Positions 20,207-29,886 are shown, counted from the first letter of the stretch. The stretch: DNA of 64,000 nt from Bordetella parapertussis (GCA_945873925.1 CAMCES010000006.1:1-64000); one strand, 5' to 3'. Numbers and translations: made by a program. Notes: generated by a model not told the origin, from the sequence alone.

Positions 20207-20822
20207 GCATGGCCAGCGTCGCGTCCAAATGCTCCAGCGGCGAGCGTCTATAGCCTGAGCGGGCAAAGCGCTGCAAACGCCCGACCAACAATGACACCCA
20301 CAGGGAGGCCTGCACCTGCGCGTCCACGCTGGGGGTGGTTGATTGACTGTTTTGCGCCGCGTCTCGCAGGACCTGCTTGAAACTCGCCTCAACCTTGTCG
20401 AAAAACAAATTCATGCGCTGATGCAAACGGTCGTTCTCGAACACCAAGGCGTCGCCGACCATGACCCGCGCCATGCCCGGGTTGCGTTCGGCAAACTGCA
20501 GCAAGACCGTGACCATGCGTCGCACTTTGTCGTCTGGCGCATGGGGGCCCTCGGTGATTTGGTTGAGCAAGCTGAACACGCTGGTCTCGATGAAATCGAT
20601 CAGACCCTCAAACATCTGGGCTTTGCTGGCGAAATGGCGGTAAAGCGCGGCCTCGCTCACCCCCAAGCGCGCGGCCAGCGCTGCGGTGGTGACCCGTTCG
20701 GCGCCCGGCTGCTCGAGCATGGCCGCCAAGGCTTGCAATATTTGGATGCGCCGCTCGCCCGGTTTGGGCCGCTTGCGTGGCATGGCTTGAGGGGCGGCGG
20801 TTGGGGCTTGCTCATCGGCCAT
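20199..20822 (-). CDS. slmA: Nucleoid occlusion factor SlmA (TetR family)
   Basis: 207 residues with a basic N-terminal tail (PRKRPKPGERRIQILQALAAML) and a TetR helix-turn-helix at VTTAALAARLGVSEAALYRHFASKAQMFEGLIDFIE. This HTH and the following FIETSVFSLLNQI match SlmA, which binds DNA sites and inhibits FtsZ ring assembly over the nucleoid. It lies 18 bases downstream of argB on the same strand, an arrangement seen in many Betaproteobacteria, which supports SlmA over a generic TetR regulator. Confidence 0.85.
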   Translation of the reverse strand: MADEQAPTAAPQAMPRKRPKPGERRIQILQALAAMLEQPGAERVTTAALAARLGVSEAALYRHFASKAQMFEGLIDFIETSVFSLLNQITEGPHAPDDKVRRMVTVLLQFAERNPGMARVMVGDALVFENDRLHQRMNLFFDKVEASFKQVLRDAAQNSQSTTPSVDAQVQASLWVSLLVGRLQRFARSGYRRSPLEHLDATLAMLT

Positions 20823-20840
20823 GGGGGCTCCCTTGCGTGT

Positions 20841-21842
<1,002 letters not shown>

Positions 21843-21864
21843 TTATATTAAGTGGAGGACTGGC

Positions 21865-21906
21865 ATTTGAATATCAATTTAATTGGATTTGAATATCGGC
21901 CATAAT
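21865..21906 (+). promoter_or_regulatory. AT-rich promoter region with nested direct and inverted repeats
   Basis: Two exact copies of ATTTGAATATC lie at 21865-21875 and 21887-21897, 22 bases apart (two helical turns). Between them, sharing the last C of the first copy, is the inverted repeat CAATT-T-AATTG (21875-21885). CATAAT (21901-21906) is a possible -10 box just downstream; a good -35 is not evident. The patch is conspicuously AT-rich against its surroundings, as expected for an H-NS-type autoregulated promoter, but the repeat layout also suits a dimeric regulator. Confidence 0.5.
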
Positions 21907-21939
21907 ATGTCTTTCAAATACCAAACATATGGAGAAACC

Positions 21940-22323
21940 ATGACACGCATGAGTCCTGCCAGCCAATTAGAAAAAATCCGCGCTGCTCGAATCAAGCTTG
22001 AAAAAGAAGAAAGGCGACTCATGTCGCGCACCCACGATAAAGCCTTGGCCCAAATCGCTCAAATTGCCCATGCCGCCGGCCTGACCGCCGCCGATATTGC
22101 CGCCGCCATGGGCAGCAAGGGCAAAGCCAAGCCGGCTGTGAAGTCCGCGGCCAAAACACCGCAAGCCAAAAATACCACCGCTGGCAAAAAAGTCGCGCCC
22201 AAATACCGTGACCCGGCCAATGCCGCACAAACCTGGACAGGCCGAGGCCGCATGCCCCAGTGGGTGCAGGCCTTGCACGCGGCCGGCACCTTGGCCAGCG
22301 CAGAAATCAAAGCGGCTGTTTAA
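21940..22323 (+). CDS. H-NS family nucleoid-associated protein
   Basis: 127 residues from ATG 21940, which has a good ribosome site GGAGAAACC directly before it. The N-terminal half is a coiled coil (LEKIRAARIKLEKEERRLMSR). A Lys/Ala/Pro-rich linker follows, and the C-terminus YRDPANAAQTWTGRGRMPQWVQAL is the H-NS DNA-binding domain, with the TWTGRGRMP loop that inserts into the AT-rich minor groove. It is a global silencer-type protein of the BpH3/MvaT-like H-NS group common in Burkholderiales. Convergent with rfbC, with stop codons overlapping. Confidence 0.9.
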   Translation: MTRMSPASQLEKIRAARIKLEKEERRLMSRTHDKALAQIAQIAHAAGLTAADIAAAMGSKGKAKPAVKSAAKTPQAKNTTAGKKVAPKYRDPANAAQTWTGRGRMPQWVQALHAAGTLASAEIKAAV

Positions 22324-22858
22324 ACCGCCTGGCCGCAGCGTCTTTCGCAGACAGCTGCGGCGGCCCCTGAATTGCTCCCAGCGGCCAATCAATCCCAATA
22401 TCCTGGTCGTTCCAGATCATCGCCTCCTCGTCGCTGGCGACCCAGTAATCCGTGGTTTTGTAAATCACCTCGGCCTGCGAGCTCAGCACCAAAAAGCCAT
22501 GCGCAAAACCCGGCGGAATCCACAGCTGGTGGTGGTTTTCTCCACTCAAAAGGGTTGAAGTCCATTGCCCGTATTGGGGCGATTCAGGGCGAATGTCCAC
22601 CGCCACATCGAATATCTCGCCACGCACCACCCGAATCAATTTGCCTTGCGGAAATTGCTTTTGGAAATGCAGGCCACGCAGCACCCCTTGCTGGGACAAA
22701 CTGTGGTTATCTTGAACAAATGGGATATTCAAACCTGTGGCTTTTTCAAATTCCCGCTGGTTGAAACTTTCAAAGAAAAAGCCCCGGGCATCGGTAAATA
22801 CCTTGGGTTTGAGCAATAAAACGTCTTTCAAACCGGTGTTTTCAACGGCATAAGGCAT
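22307..22858 (-). CDS. rfbC: dTDP-4-dehydrorhamnose 3,5-epimerase
   Basis: 183 residues: DARGFFFESFNQREFEKATG, FVQDNHSLSQQGVLRGLHFQ with the catalytic-region histidine, GKLIRVVRGEIFDVAVDIRPESPQYGQW, and IPPGFAHGFLVLS. These are the RmlC cupin motifs. It converts dTDP-4-keto-6-deoxyglucose to dTDP-4-keto-L-rhamnose. It directly follows rfbA (one-base gap) and overlaps the convergent H-NS gene by 17 bases. Confidence 0.95.
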   Translation of the reverse strand: MPYAVENTGLKDVLLLKPKVFTDARGFFFESFNQREFEKATGLNIPFVQDNHSLSQQGVLRGLHFQKQFPQGKLIRVVRGEIFDVAVDIRPESPQYGQWTSTLLSGENHHQLWIPPGFAHGFLVLSSQAEVIYKTTDYWVASDEEAMIWNDQDIGIDWPLGAIQGPPQLSAKDAAARRFKQPL

Positions 22859-22859
22859 G

Positions 22860-23735
22860 TCAGTCCAGTAATTTCAAAAGGTATTGCCCATAATGGGTTT
22901 TTTGATAGGGGGCCGCCAGTGTTTTCACAGCTTCAGCACTGATCCAGCCTTGCGCATAGGCGATTTCTTCGGGGCAAGCCACCATCAAGCCTTGGCGCTT
23001 TTGCAACGTGGCAATGAAGGTGGCGGCCTCCAGCAAGCCGTCATGGGTACCGGCGTCGAGCCAGGCATAACCCCGGCCCATGGTTTCCACATTCAATTGC
23101 TGTTGATTCAAATAGCGCTTGTTCACATCGGTGATTTCCAATTCACCGCGCGCCGACGGTTGAATATCAGCGGCAATATCACACACCTGCTGGTCATAGA
23201 AATAAAGCCCGGTCACGGCGTAATTCGAGCTGGGGTGTTTCGGTTTTTCTTCGATCTGAATGGCTTTGTGTTGCGCGTCAAAGGTCACCACACCATAGCG
23301 CTCGGGGTCGGTCACATGGTAGGCAAACACGGTCGCGCCCTCGGTGCGGGCGTGCGAGGCTTGCAGCTGCTTGACCAAATCGTGGCCGTAAAAAATATTG
23401 TCCCCCAGCACCAAGGCGCTGGGCTGGTGGTTGACAAAATCTTTGCCGATGATGAAGGCCTGCGCCAAACCATCTGGCGAAGGCTGCACCGCGTATTGGA
23501 TGGACATGCCCCATGGCGAGCCGTCCCCCAGCAATTCGGCAAAGCGCGGCGTGTCCTGGGGGGTCGAGATGACCAAGACTTCACGGATGCCACTGAGCAT
23601 CAAGGTGGTCAAGGGGTAATACACCAGCGGTTTGTCATACACCGGCATCAGCTGCTTGCTGACCGCTTGGGTCAGGGGATACAAGCGGGTGCCGGAGCCG
23701 CCTGCCAACAAAATGCCTTTGCGAGATGGATTCAT
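22860..23735 (-). CDS. rfbA: Glucose-1-phosphate thymidylyltransferase
   Basis: 291 residues from ATG 23735: [17 protein letters not shown] (nucleotide loop), [45 protein letters not shown] and [11 protein letters not shown]. It makes dTDP-glucose, first step of dTDP-L-rhamnose synthesis. ATG 23735 has AGGG five bases upstream; ATGs at 23747 and 23756 are in frame but lack a visible ribosome site. Its promoter region is shared with the divergent secreted-protein gene at 23797. Confidence 0.94.
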   Translation of the reverse strand: MNPSRKGILLAGGSGTRLYPLTQAVSKQLMPVYDKPLVYYPLTTLMLSGIREVLVISTPQDTPRFAELLGDGSPWGMSIQYAVQPSPDGLAQAFIIGKDFVNHQPSALVLGDNIFYGHDLVKQLQASHARTEGATVFAYHVTDPERYGVVTFDAQHKAIQIEEKPKHPSSNYAVTGLYFYDQQVCDIAADIQPSARGELEITDVNKRYLNQQQLNVETMGRGYAWLDAGTHDGLLEAATFIATLQKRQGLMVACPEEIAYAQGWISAEAVKTLAAPYQKTHYGQYLLKLLD

Positions 23736-23796
23736 ATGCCCTGTCATGTTCGTCATTAAGATGGTTGATTATCAATTCAAACCAAATGCTGACACC

Positions 23797-24558
23797 ATGA
23801 CCTACCTTAAACGCATTCGACAAATGGCTTGGCTCTGGCTGGCCTGCTTTTGCTTGAGTCTGGGCAGCGGCCACGCCCAAACCGCAGCCCCCTCGGACCA
23901 GGTTTGGCGCATGGGCTTGGGTGTGCAACGCTACAGCGAGTCGCTGATGCAACTGCAAGGCCCCGAGATCGGCTTGCACTGGCGCAACCACGACCAGGTT
24001 CAACGCACCGGGGTGCAGCTCGAAGCCGATGGGATTTGGGGCCTGCAAAACTACAGCAGCCCGGTGTCGGGCAGCTTGAAGCGCCGGCCGACGCTGCACA
24101 CCCGTTGGCGCGTGATGACAGCCGTCGGCTGGATGCCTGATCTCGCCTATGGCTTGGCCCTGCACACCGATTACAGCAACATGCGCGGCATCACCAGCGT
24201 GGGCCATGGCGGCTATGAGCGGATGTCAACCCAAATGTGGTTGCCACTGCGTTGGACCTTGCCTGCCGCCCAAGCTTGGGAGTGGGATGCTGGCGTGTTG
24301 CTCTGGGGGCAACATGAGTCGCGTTTGTCGCAAGCCACCGCCAACAGCGAAGATGTCACGAATACCCAAAACCGGGGTTTTTACCTGCAAGCCAGCACAG
24401 CCTGGGAGACCTCAGGCGGCAAGCTGCTGCCCTATGTCCGCTGGGCATGGATAGACGACTCGGACGTCGTCTTGGCCAAAGTGTCGGGTGTGATGAAATT
24501 GGTGAAAGAGCCTCGCAACAGCCGGGTGCAAGTGGGCTTGCAGTGGCAAATTCAATGA
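23797..24558 (+). CDS. Secreted, probably outer-membrane beta-barrel protein of unknown function
   Basis: 253 residues. A signal peptide (MAWLWLACFCLSLGSGHAQ) is cut after HAQ. The mature protein is rich in aromatic and alternating polar/hydrophobic stretches (WRMGLGVQRYSESLMQLQGPEIGLHWR; GWMPDLAYGLALHTDYS; SRVQVGLQWQIQ) and ends in an amphipathic strand, which fits a small outer-membrane barrel. I do not recognise the family. It sits between rfbA-rfbC and rfbD-rfbB in the opposite orientation, 61 bases from rfbA and 20 bases from the rfbD stop, so a surface role is plausible but unproven. Confidence 0.65.
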   Translation: MTYLKRIRQMAWLWLACFCLSLGSGHAQTAAPSDQVWRMGLGVQRYSESLMQLQGPEIGLHWRNHDQVQRTGVQLEADGIWGLQNYSSPVSGSLKRRPTLHTRWRVMTAVGWMPDLAYGLALHTDYSNMRGITSVGHGGYERMSTQMWLPLRWTLPAAQAWEWDAGVLLWGQHESRLSQATANSEDVTNTQNRGFYLQASTAWETSGGKLLPYVRWAWIDDSDVVLAKVSGVMKLVKEPRNSRVQVGLQWQIQ

Positions 24559-24578
24559 TGCCCTGGGCCCCGGGCTGA

Positions 24579-25463
24579 CTAGGCTTGCCGCAACGCCTGC
24601 AGCACCGCGTCCACACCGGTCTGCCATGGCGGCAAATCCATGTCCAGAGCCTTGGCCAACCGGCTGCTGTCCATCAATGAATACGCCGGGCGCGCAGCAG
24701 GCAAGGGATATTCATCGGTGCGGATCGCTTGCACCTGGGCAACCTTCAAGTCCCAACCCTGTCGCCTGGCTTGCTGAAAAACATACTCGGCGTAAGCGTG
24801 CCATGAAGTCTGGCCCGCAGGCGTCAGGTGAAACAAGCCAGACAAGCCATCGCGGTCAGACAACTGCATGGCTCGCACCGTGACCGCCGCCATCCAGGCC
24901 GCTGACGTGGGCGCACCCACTTGGTCGGCCACCACGCGCAAGCTGTCACGCTCTTGGCCCAGACGCAGCATGGTTTTCAAAAAATTGTGGCCATGCGCAC
25001 CCACCACCCACGAGCTGCGCAAGCTCAGGTGCCTGGCGCCGCTGGCCAACACGGCTTGCTCGCCGTCTCGTTTGGTGCGGCCATAGACCGACTGCGGGTC
25101 GGTGACATCACCCTCGCGGTAGGGATGCTGGGCGCGTCCATTGAACACATAGTCGGTCGAGTAATGCACCAAACCCGCACCCAAGTCAGCCGCCACCTCG
25201 GCCATCACGCCAGGCGCCGTGGCGTTGATGCTGGCGGCCAGGGCGGGCTCTTGCTCGGCCCGGTCAACCGCCGTGTAGGCGGCTGCATTGACGATCCAGC
25301 GGGGGTGGTGTGCCAACACGCAGGCGCGTACCGCTTGGGCATCCGACAAATCGAGCTCCGTGCGGGTCAGCGCGGTGACATGGCCGATGGCATGCAAAGT
25401 CTGGTGCAGCTCATGACCGAGTTGCCCGGCCGCGCCCAACAACAAGACGCCACTAGGCGCCAT
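24579..25463 (-). CDS. rfbD: dTDP-4-dehydrorhamnose reductase
   Basis: 294 residues: [17 protein letters not shown] (NADPH loop), [58 protein letters not shown] (with the YxxxK pair), [19 protein letters not shown] and [13 protein letters not shown]. It performs the last step to dTDP-L-rhamnose. It overlaps rfbB by 11 bases, so the two are translationally coupled. Confidence 0.95.
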   Translation of the reverse strand: MAPSGVLLLGAAGQLGHELHQTLHAIGHVTALTRTELDLSDAQAVRACVLAHHPRWIVNAAAYTAVDRAEQEPALAASINATAPGVMAEVAADLGAGLVHYSTDYVFNGRAQHPYREGDVTDPQSVYGRTKRDGEQAVLASGARHLSLRSSWVVGAHGHNFLKTMLRLGQERDSLRVVADQVGAPTSAAWMAAVTVRAMQLSDRDGLSGLFHLTPAGQTSWHAYAEYVFQQARRQGWDLKVAQVQAIRTDEYPLPAARPAYSLMDSSRLAKALDMDLPPWQTGVDAVLQALRQA

Positions 25464-26514
25464 ACTGCTTGCCGACCCATTGGCGGTATTGGCCGCTGGT
25501 CACATTGGCCACCCAATCGCTGTTGGCCAAATACCATGCCACGGTTTTGCGCAAACCGGTCTCGAAAGTTTCTTGCGGTCGCCAGCCAAGTTCTTGTTCG
25601 ATCTTGCGTGCATCGATCGCGTAGCGGCGGTCATGCCCGGCACGGTCTTTCACATAGGTGATTTGCGTGGCGTAGCTCTGGCCGTCAGCGCGAGGTTGAA
25701 GGACATCAAGCAAGCTGCACAAAGTGCGAACCACCTCGATATTGGGCTTTTCGTTCCAGCCGCCGACGTTGTAGGTTTCACCCAAGCGGCCCGCCTCAAG
25801 CACCCGGCGGATCGCGCTGCAGTGGTCTTGCACATACAACCAATCACGCACTTGCATCCCGTCGCCATAAATCGGCAACGGCTTGCCCGCCAAGGCGTTG
25901 TGGATCACCAAAGGAATGAGCTTTTCGGGGAAGTGAAACGGGCCGTAGTTGTTGCTGCAGTTGGTGGTGAGCACCGGCAAGCCGTAGGTGTGGTGCCAAG
26001 CGCGGACCAAATGGTCCGAGGCTGCTTTGCTCGCGCTGTAGGGGCTGTTGGGCTCGAAAGTATGGGTTTCGGTGAAAGCGGGTGCGTCTGGCGCCAAGCT
26101 GCCATACACCTCGTCGGTGCTGACATGCAAAAACCGAAAAGCGGACCGGGCGTCATCTGGCAGCGCCGACCAGTAAGCGCGCACCGACTCGAGCAATTGA
26201 AAGCTGCCCACCACATTGGTTTGGATGAAGTCCATTGGGCCATGGATCGAGCGGTCCACATGCGACTCGGCGGCGAAATGCACCACGGCTCGGACTTGGT
26301 GTTGCCCCAACAACTGCGGCACCAGGGCGGTGTCGCCAATGTCGCCTTGCACAAACACATGGCGAGGGTCGGCTTGCAACTCAGCCAAATTGGCGAGGTT
26401 CCCGGCGTAGGTCAGCTTGTCGAGGTTGACCAAGGTTTCATCGGAGGATGCCAACCACTGGTGGACAAAATTGCTGCCGATGAAACCAGCGCCCCCGGTG
26501 ACCAGGATGCTCAT
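25453..26514 (-). CDS. rfbB: dTDP-glucose 4,6-dehydratase
   Basis: 353 residues: [19 protein letters not shown] (NAD loop), [40 protein letters not shown] with the catalytic Asp-Glu pair, and [16 protein letters not shown] with Tyr-x3-Lys. It converts dTDP-glucose to the 4-keto-6-deoxy sugar. Its ATG overlaps the stop of the NYN-domain gene by four bases, so it is the second gene of that operon. Confidence 0.96.
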   Translation of the reverse strand: MSILVTGGAGFIGSNFVHQWLASSDETLVNLDKLTYAGNLANLAELQADPRHVFVQGDIGDTALVPQLLGQHQVRAVVHFAAESHVDRSIHGPMDFIQTNVVGSFQLLESVRAYWSALPDDARSAFRFLHVSTDEVYGSLAPDAPAFTETHTFEPNSPYSASKAASDHLVRAWHHTYGLPVLTTNCSNNYGPFHFPEKLIPLVIHNALAGKPLPIYGDGMQVRDWLYVQDHCSAIRRVLEAGRLGETYNVGGWNEKPNIEVVRTLCSLLDVLQPRADGQSYATQITYVKDRAGHDRRYAIDARKIEQELGWRPQETFETGLRKTVAWYLANSDWVANVTSGQYRQWVGKQYGA

Positions 26515-27365
26515 GCAGGCATGCCCTCAGGCGTCAAGCCCAAGACCTTGTTGCGCACCATTTCGCGCAGCATTTTTTTCTCCGGGAAGCTCAAGGGGCG
26601 GTCCAAGGCGCGGCGCACCCGCAGCAGCATGTGGCGGTCCACCTCTTGCGGCAAGCCTTGGCTGCCGCGCAACTCGTCACGCAAGTCTTCCCGCAGGTCT
26701 TCGGGTTCGTCGCCCCACCATTGGTCGACCACTTCTTGTAACTTGACACGCACCACCTCAGGATCCATGGCAGGCGCGGCGGTGCGGGGCTGGGCGGTGA
26801 ATTCGCGGGCGGCTTGCGGCAGCATCAACACCCGGCGATCGGCTTGCCCGAGCAAACGACACCACGCCGGGTCTTCGTTGACCAACTGGTCCATGTGGCG
26901 GGCCGATTCATCGGCCAGCAAATACACATTCACACCATGCAGTTGGGCCTCATCGATCACGCCAGTCAAACGATCGTCATCGCTGGCAATCAGCAGGTGA
27001 TCGCAGGCACGGCGCTCGGCCAAACGGTTGATGTCTGAGGACATGGCTTGCAACACCACGTCGCTGGGCTCACCCGCCGCGCTGTCTAAGAGGCGCACGA
27101 TTTGGTCTTGGGGAAACTGGTTGTCCGGGTTGTCTGTGTACCAATACACACGCTGCACATCCAAGCCCAAGCCGGCAAGCTTGAGCGCTTGGACCAAGCT
27201 GGGGATCAGGCCCAGGCGGTTGTAAGCCTCAGGCTCAGCCGCGTCCTGGCTGGCCTGGCGCATCAGCCAAGCCATGTAATTGCTGTCAATCAGCGCGATG
27301 CACCGACCGCTGCGAGCAGGCATCTGTTCTTTGCGGGGCTGAGGCGGGCGCGAATCGTTCTTCAT
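26511..27365 (-). CDS. NYN-domain (PIN-like ribonuclease fold) protein
   Basis: About 284 residues from ATG 27365; ATG 27383 is an alternative. [14 protein letters not shown] gives the conserved Asp and Asn of the NYN fold; [21 protein letters not shown] (second acidic strand), [31 protein letters not shown] (DDxR and GxxV) complete the pattern. NYN proteins are predicted metal-dependent ribonucleases. The C-terminus (residues ~200-284) is a charged helical extension with [13 protein letters not shown], perhaps OST-HTH/LOTUS-like, but I cannot confirm this. It overlaps rfbB by four bases. Substrate unknown. Confidence 0.75.
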   Translation of the reverse strand: MKNDSRPPQPRKEQMPARSGRCIALIDSNYMAWLMRQASQDAAEPEAYNRLGLIPSLVQALKLAGLGLDVQRVYWYTDNPDNQFPQDQIVRLLDSAAGEPSDVVLQAMSSDINRLAERRACDHLLIASDDDRLTGVIDEAQLHGVNVYLLADESARHMDQLVNEDPAWCRLLGQADRRVLMLPQAAREFTAQPRTAAPAMDPEVVRVKLQEVVDQWWGDEPEDLREDLRDELRGSQGLPQEVDRHMLLRVRRALDRPLSFPEKKMLREMVRNKVLGLTPEGMPA

Positions 27366-27406
27366 GTGGTGAACCTGTGGCATGGCCTGGACAATCTATG
27401 TGTATG

Positions 27407-27437
27407 AAAACGCCTGTCAAAATGAACAGGAAGCGTT
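27407..27437 (-). terminator. Imperfect hairpin downstream of the uppS-like gene
   Basis: On the leftward transcript AACGC-(UUC)-CUGU pairs with ACAG-GCGUU across an eight-base loop (arms at 27409-27417 and 27426-27437), followed by a short run of U. It lies 13 bases after the stop at 27450 and could end the rfaH-uppS transcript before the NYN-rfb operon. Confidence 0.4.
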
Positions 27438-27449
27438 GTAAATGAATGA

Positions 27450-28187
27450 CTATGTCTGCGGATGCGATATTAGCTGATCTTTGACCTGCTCATCGGTGCG
27501 GCCAAAACGGCGCACCCGTTGGCCGTAGGATTGAATCGCTTTTTTCAAGGCCCGCGCATCAAAGTCGGGCCAATGCATGTCGGTGAAATACAGCTCGGTA
27601 TAGGCTGTCTGCCACAACATGAAATTGCTGATGCGCGACTCGCCGCCGGTGCGAATGAGCAACTCGGGGTCGGGCAAATCGGCGGTGCTCAAATGGACTG
27701 CCAAGGCATCGGCATCCATGTCTTGCAGGGTTTTGTTGGGATGGGCCATTTGCCAGTCGCGCATGGCATTGAGCAGGTCCCACTGACCGCCGTAGTTGGC
27801 GGCGATCGTCAAATGAAAGCGGGTGTTGTGCGCGGTTTCTTGCTCGGCCCGGTCCATGCTGGCTTGCAGCACCGGCGCGAAGGCACTGCGGTCTCCGATC
27901 ACCCGAAGACGAATGCCCGCCGCCTTGAGTTCGGCGATTTCATCTTGCAGGTATTGCTTGAACAGGCCCATCAAGGCCGAGACTTCTTCAGGCGGGCGTC
28001 GCCAGTTTTCAGAACTGAAGGCAAACAAGGTGAGGTAGCGCACGCCTTGGTCGCTGCAGGCTTTGACGATGCTGCGCACATTGGCGGCACCACGCACATG
28101 ACCCACGGTACGGGGCATCAGGCGCTGTTTGGCCCAGCGGCCGTTGCCGTCCATGATGATGGCGATATGTTGGGGCGTGTTGTTCAT
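27450..28187 (-). CDS. uppS: Isoprenyl transferase (undecaprenyl-diphosphate synthase family)
   Basis: 245 residues: IIMDGNGRWAKQR with the catalytic Asp13, GHVRGAANVRSIV, LTLFAFSSENWRRPPEEVSALM, AANYGGQWDLLNA and LLIRTGGESRISNFMLWQTAYTELYF. These are the cis-prenyltransferase motifs. It makes the C55 lipid carrier for peptidoglycan and surface polysaccharides. In most Betaproteobacteria the housekeeping uppS lies in the frr-cdsA-dxr region. Here it follows an RfaH-like gene and sits next to rml genes, so it may be a relocated or second copy. Three bases separate it from the RfaH-like stop. Confidence 0.93.
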   Translation of the reverse strand: MNNTPQHIAIIMDGNGRWAKQRLMPRTVGHVRGAANVRSIVKACSDQGVRYLTLFAFSSENWRRPPEEVSALMGLFKQYLQDEIAELKAAGIRLRVIGDRSAFAPVLQASMDRAEQETAHNTRFHLTIAANYGGQWDLLNAMRDWQMAHPNKTLQDMDADALAVHLSTADLPDPELLIRTGGESRISNFMLWQTAYTELYFTDMHWPDFDARALKKAIQSYGQRVRRFGRTDEQVKDQLISHPQT

Positions 28188-28190
28188 GGT

Positions 28191-28676
28191 TCAGGCGCTC
28201 AGCGGATGCAGGTCACGCAATTGGGCTTTGACCAGGTGTTGCTGACTCATGAGTTCGACCAAGATCATGGCGCGCGCTTGACCGCTGTCTGCCTGGTAGA
28301 TGCCTTGCAAGCCTTTGAGCGGTCCGTCAATGAAGCTGACTTCTTGTCCCGCACGAAACAAACGCTCAGGGGCGCGTTCGGGCCACTGGCGCAAAGCTTG
28401 GATCAATGCATCGGCAATCGGGGCTGGGCGGTTGCCAAAGCTCACCAAACGGCTCACGCCGATGGTCGAGCGGATCGGTGACCAGTTGGAATGCTCGGTG
28501 TCCAAACGGATGAACAAGTAACGGCTGAACATCGGTTCGACCACCTCGGTCAAGCGGCCGTGCCGCAGTTTTTCCACGGTCAACATGGGCAACCAGGACT
28601 CAAAACCCTGGTTTTCCAGGTTTTCGACCGCGCGGAGCTCTTGCTTCGGTTTGGAATGGACTGCATACCACAGCAT
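28191..28676 (-). CDS. NusG/RfaH-type transcription antitermination factor
   Basis: 161 residues from ATG 28676: LWYAVHSKPKQELRAVENLENQGFESWLPM (NGN domain opening), FSRYLFIRLD, STIGVSRLVSFGNRPAPI, then a KOW-like segment RAGQEVSFIDGPLKGLQGIYQ. This is the specialised NusG paralogue type (RfaH/LoaP-like) that helps RNA polymerase through long surface-polysaccharide operons. TTG 28685 would add three residues; ATG was preferred. I looked for the ops sequence near the rfb genes on the transcribed strand and saw none. It is co-transcribed with the uppS-like gene. Confidence 0.85.
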   Translation of the reverse strand: MLWYAVHSKPKQELRAVENLENQGFESWLPMLTVEKLRHGRLTEVVEPMFSRYLFIRLDTEHSNWSPIRSTIGVSRLVSFGNRPAPIADALIQALRQWPERAPERLFRAGQEVSFIDGPLKGLQGIYQADSGQARAMILVELMSQQHLVKAQLRDLHPLSA

Positions 28677-28754
28677 GGGTGTCAAATAAATGCTTTTAGA
28701 AATGAAATCATTGTAAACCGGTTAAATTGGTCAGATTTGCACAGGAGAAACCCC

Positions 28755-29177
28755 ATGGCCAGCACCCCGCCCGATTTCGACCCCTTGAAAATGAGTGAGC
28801 ACATGAAGGACTCAGCCCAGCAAATTTGGCTCGCTGGCATGGGCGCGTTTGCCAAAGCCCAGCAAGAGGGCACCAAGATCTTTGAAACCCTGGTGAAAGA
28901 CGGTACCAAGCTGCAAGAAGCCACCCAACAAGCGCAGGCCAAGGTGGCCCAAGCGGCTGAAAAAATGTCGGCTATGGCCAACGACATGGGGCAACGCGCC
29001 ACTGGTCAAATCGACCGCTTGGAGGGCATTTTTGAAGAGCGCGTGGCCAAGGCTTTGCAGCACATGGGCTTGCCCAGCGCCAAAGACCTGGCTGATTTGC
29101 AGGAACGGGTCGCGGCACTCGAGGCCCAGTTGGCGGCCAAGCCGACCGGTACCAAAGGCAAAGCCAGCGACACCTGA
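28755..29177 (+). CDS. Phasin (polyhydroxyalkanoate granule-associated protein, PhaF/PhaI-like)
   Basis: 140 residues starting at ATG 28755 after an AGGAGA ribosome site. QIWLAGMGAFAKAQQEGTKIFETLVKDG is the phasin signature of the PhaF/PhaI group. The C-terminal half is a coiled coil (QIDRLEGIFEERVAKAL...LADLQERVAALEAQLAAK). Such proteins coat PHA granules and help their distribution. No PHA synthase is in the window. One base separates its stop from the TetR-type gene. Confidence 0.85.
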   Translation: MASTPPDFDPLKMSEHMKDSAQQIWLAGMGAFAKAQQEGTKIFETLVKDGTKLQEATQQAQAKVAQAAEKMSAMANDMGQRATGQIDRLEGIFEERVAKALQHMGLPSAKDLADLQERVAALEAQLAAKPTGTKGKASDT

Positions 29178-29178
29178 C

Positions 29179-29853
29179 ATGGTGAAAAAAGCGCCCCGTC
29201 GCACCGCCGAGCGGATACTGACGTCGGCATTGCAACTCTTTAACCGTTTTGGCGAGCCCAACGTGGCCACCACTTTGATCGCCTCTGACTTAGGCATCAG
29301 CCCTGGCAATTTGTTCTACCACTACGCCAGCAAAGAACAGTTGGTCAACACTTTGTTCGATGCCTACCAAGCCGAGATGCTGCACCTGTTGCCCGCGGCC
29401 CAGGATGTGCGCGACATGGAAGACACCTGGTTTTTCATCCACTCGCTGTTGGAGTTGGTCTGGCGCTACCGGTTCATCTACCGCGACCTGAACGACTTGC
29501 TCAGCAAAAACAGGCATCTGGAGAGCCAGGTCAAACAGATCTTGGCCTTGAAAGAGCAAGCCTTCCAAACATTGTTGGCGAATTTGCGCCAAGCCGAGTT
29601 GCTCGCGCAGACCGATACCGAACGCGGTTATTGCGCCACCCAGATGGTGGTGATGCTTACCTGGTGGCTGAGTTACGCCTATGTGCGCAACCCGCGCCAT
29701 GCCCTGGAGGACGACAGCGCTACGCACAGTGTGCTCAACGGAGCGCAACAGCTGCTGTGCTTGGTGCTGCCCTATCTGGAACCCCAGCCCAAGGCGCAAC
29801 TCATGGGCTTGCTGACGGTCTACAACCCGCCAGCCGATTCAGCCAGCGTTTGA
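29179..29853 (+). CDS. TetR/AcrR family transcriptional regulator
   Basis: 224 residues: RRTAERILTSALQLFNRFGEPNVATTLIASDLGISPGNLFYHYASKEQLVNTLFDAYQ is a complete TetR helix-turn-helix. The C-terminal ligand domain is all-helical (DMEDTWFFIHSLLELVWRYRFIYRDLNDLL). ATG 29179 lies one base after the phasin stop, so the pair is coupled. A role in controlling storage-granule or acyl-CoA genes is only inferred from position. Confidence 0.85.
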   Translation: MVKKAPRRTAERILTSALQLFNRFGEPNVATTLIASDLGISPGNLFYHYASKEQLVNTLFDAYQAEMLHLLPAAQDVRDMEDTWFFIHSLLELVWRYRFIYRDLNDLLSKNRHLESQVKQILALKEQAFQTLLANLRQAELLAQTDTERGYCATQMVVMLTWWLSYAYVRNPRHALEDDSATHSVLNGAQQLLCLVLPYLEPQPKAQLMGLLTVYNPPADSASV

Positions 29854-29886
29854 GTTCACCCGGGTTGGCAGATCGGCCGATGTGCT

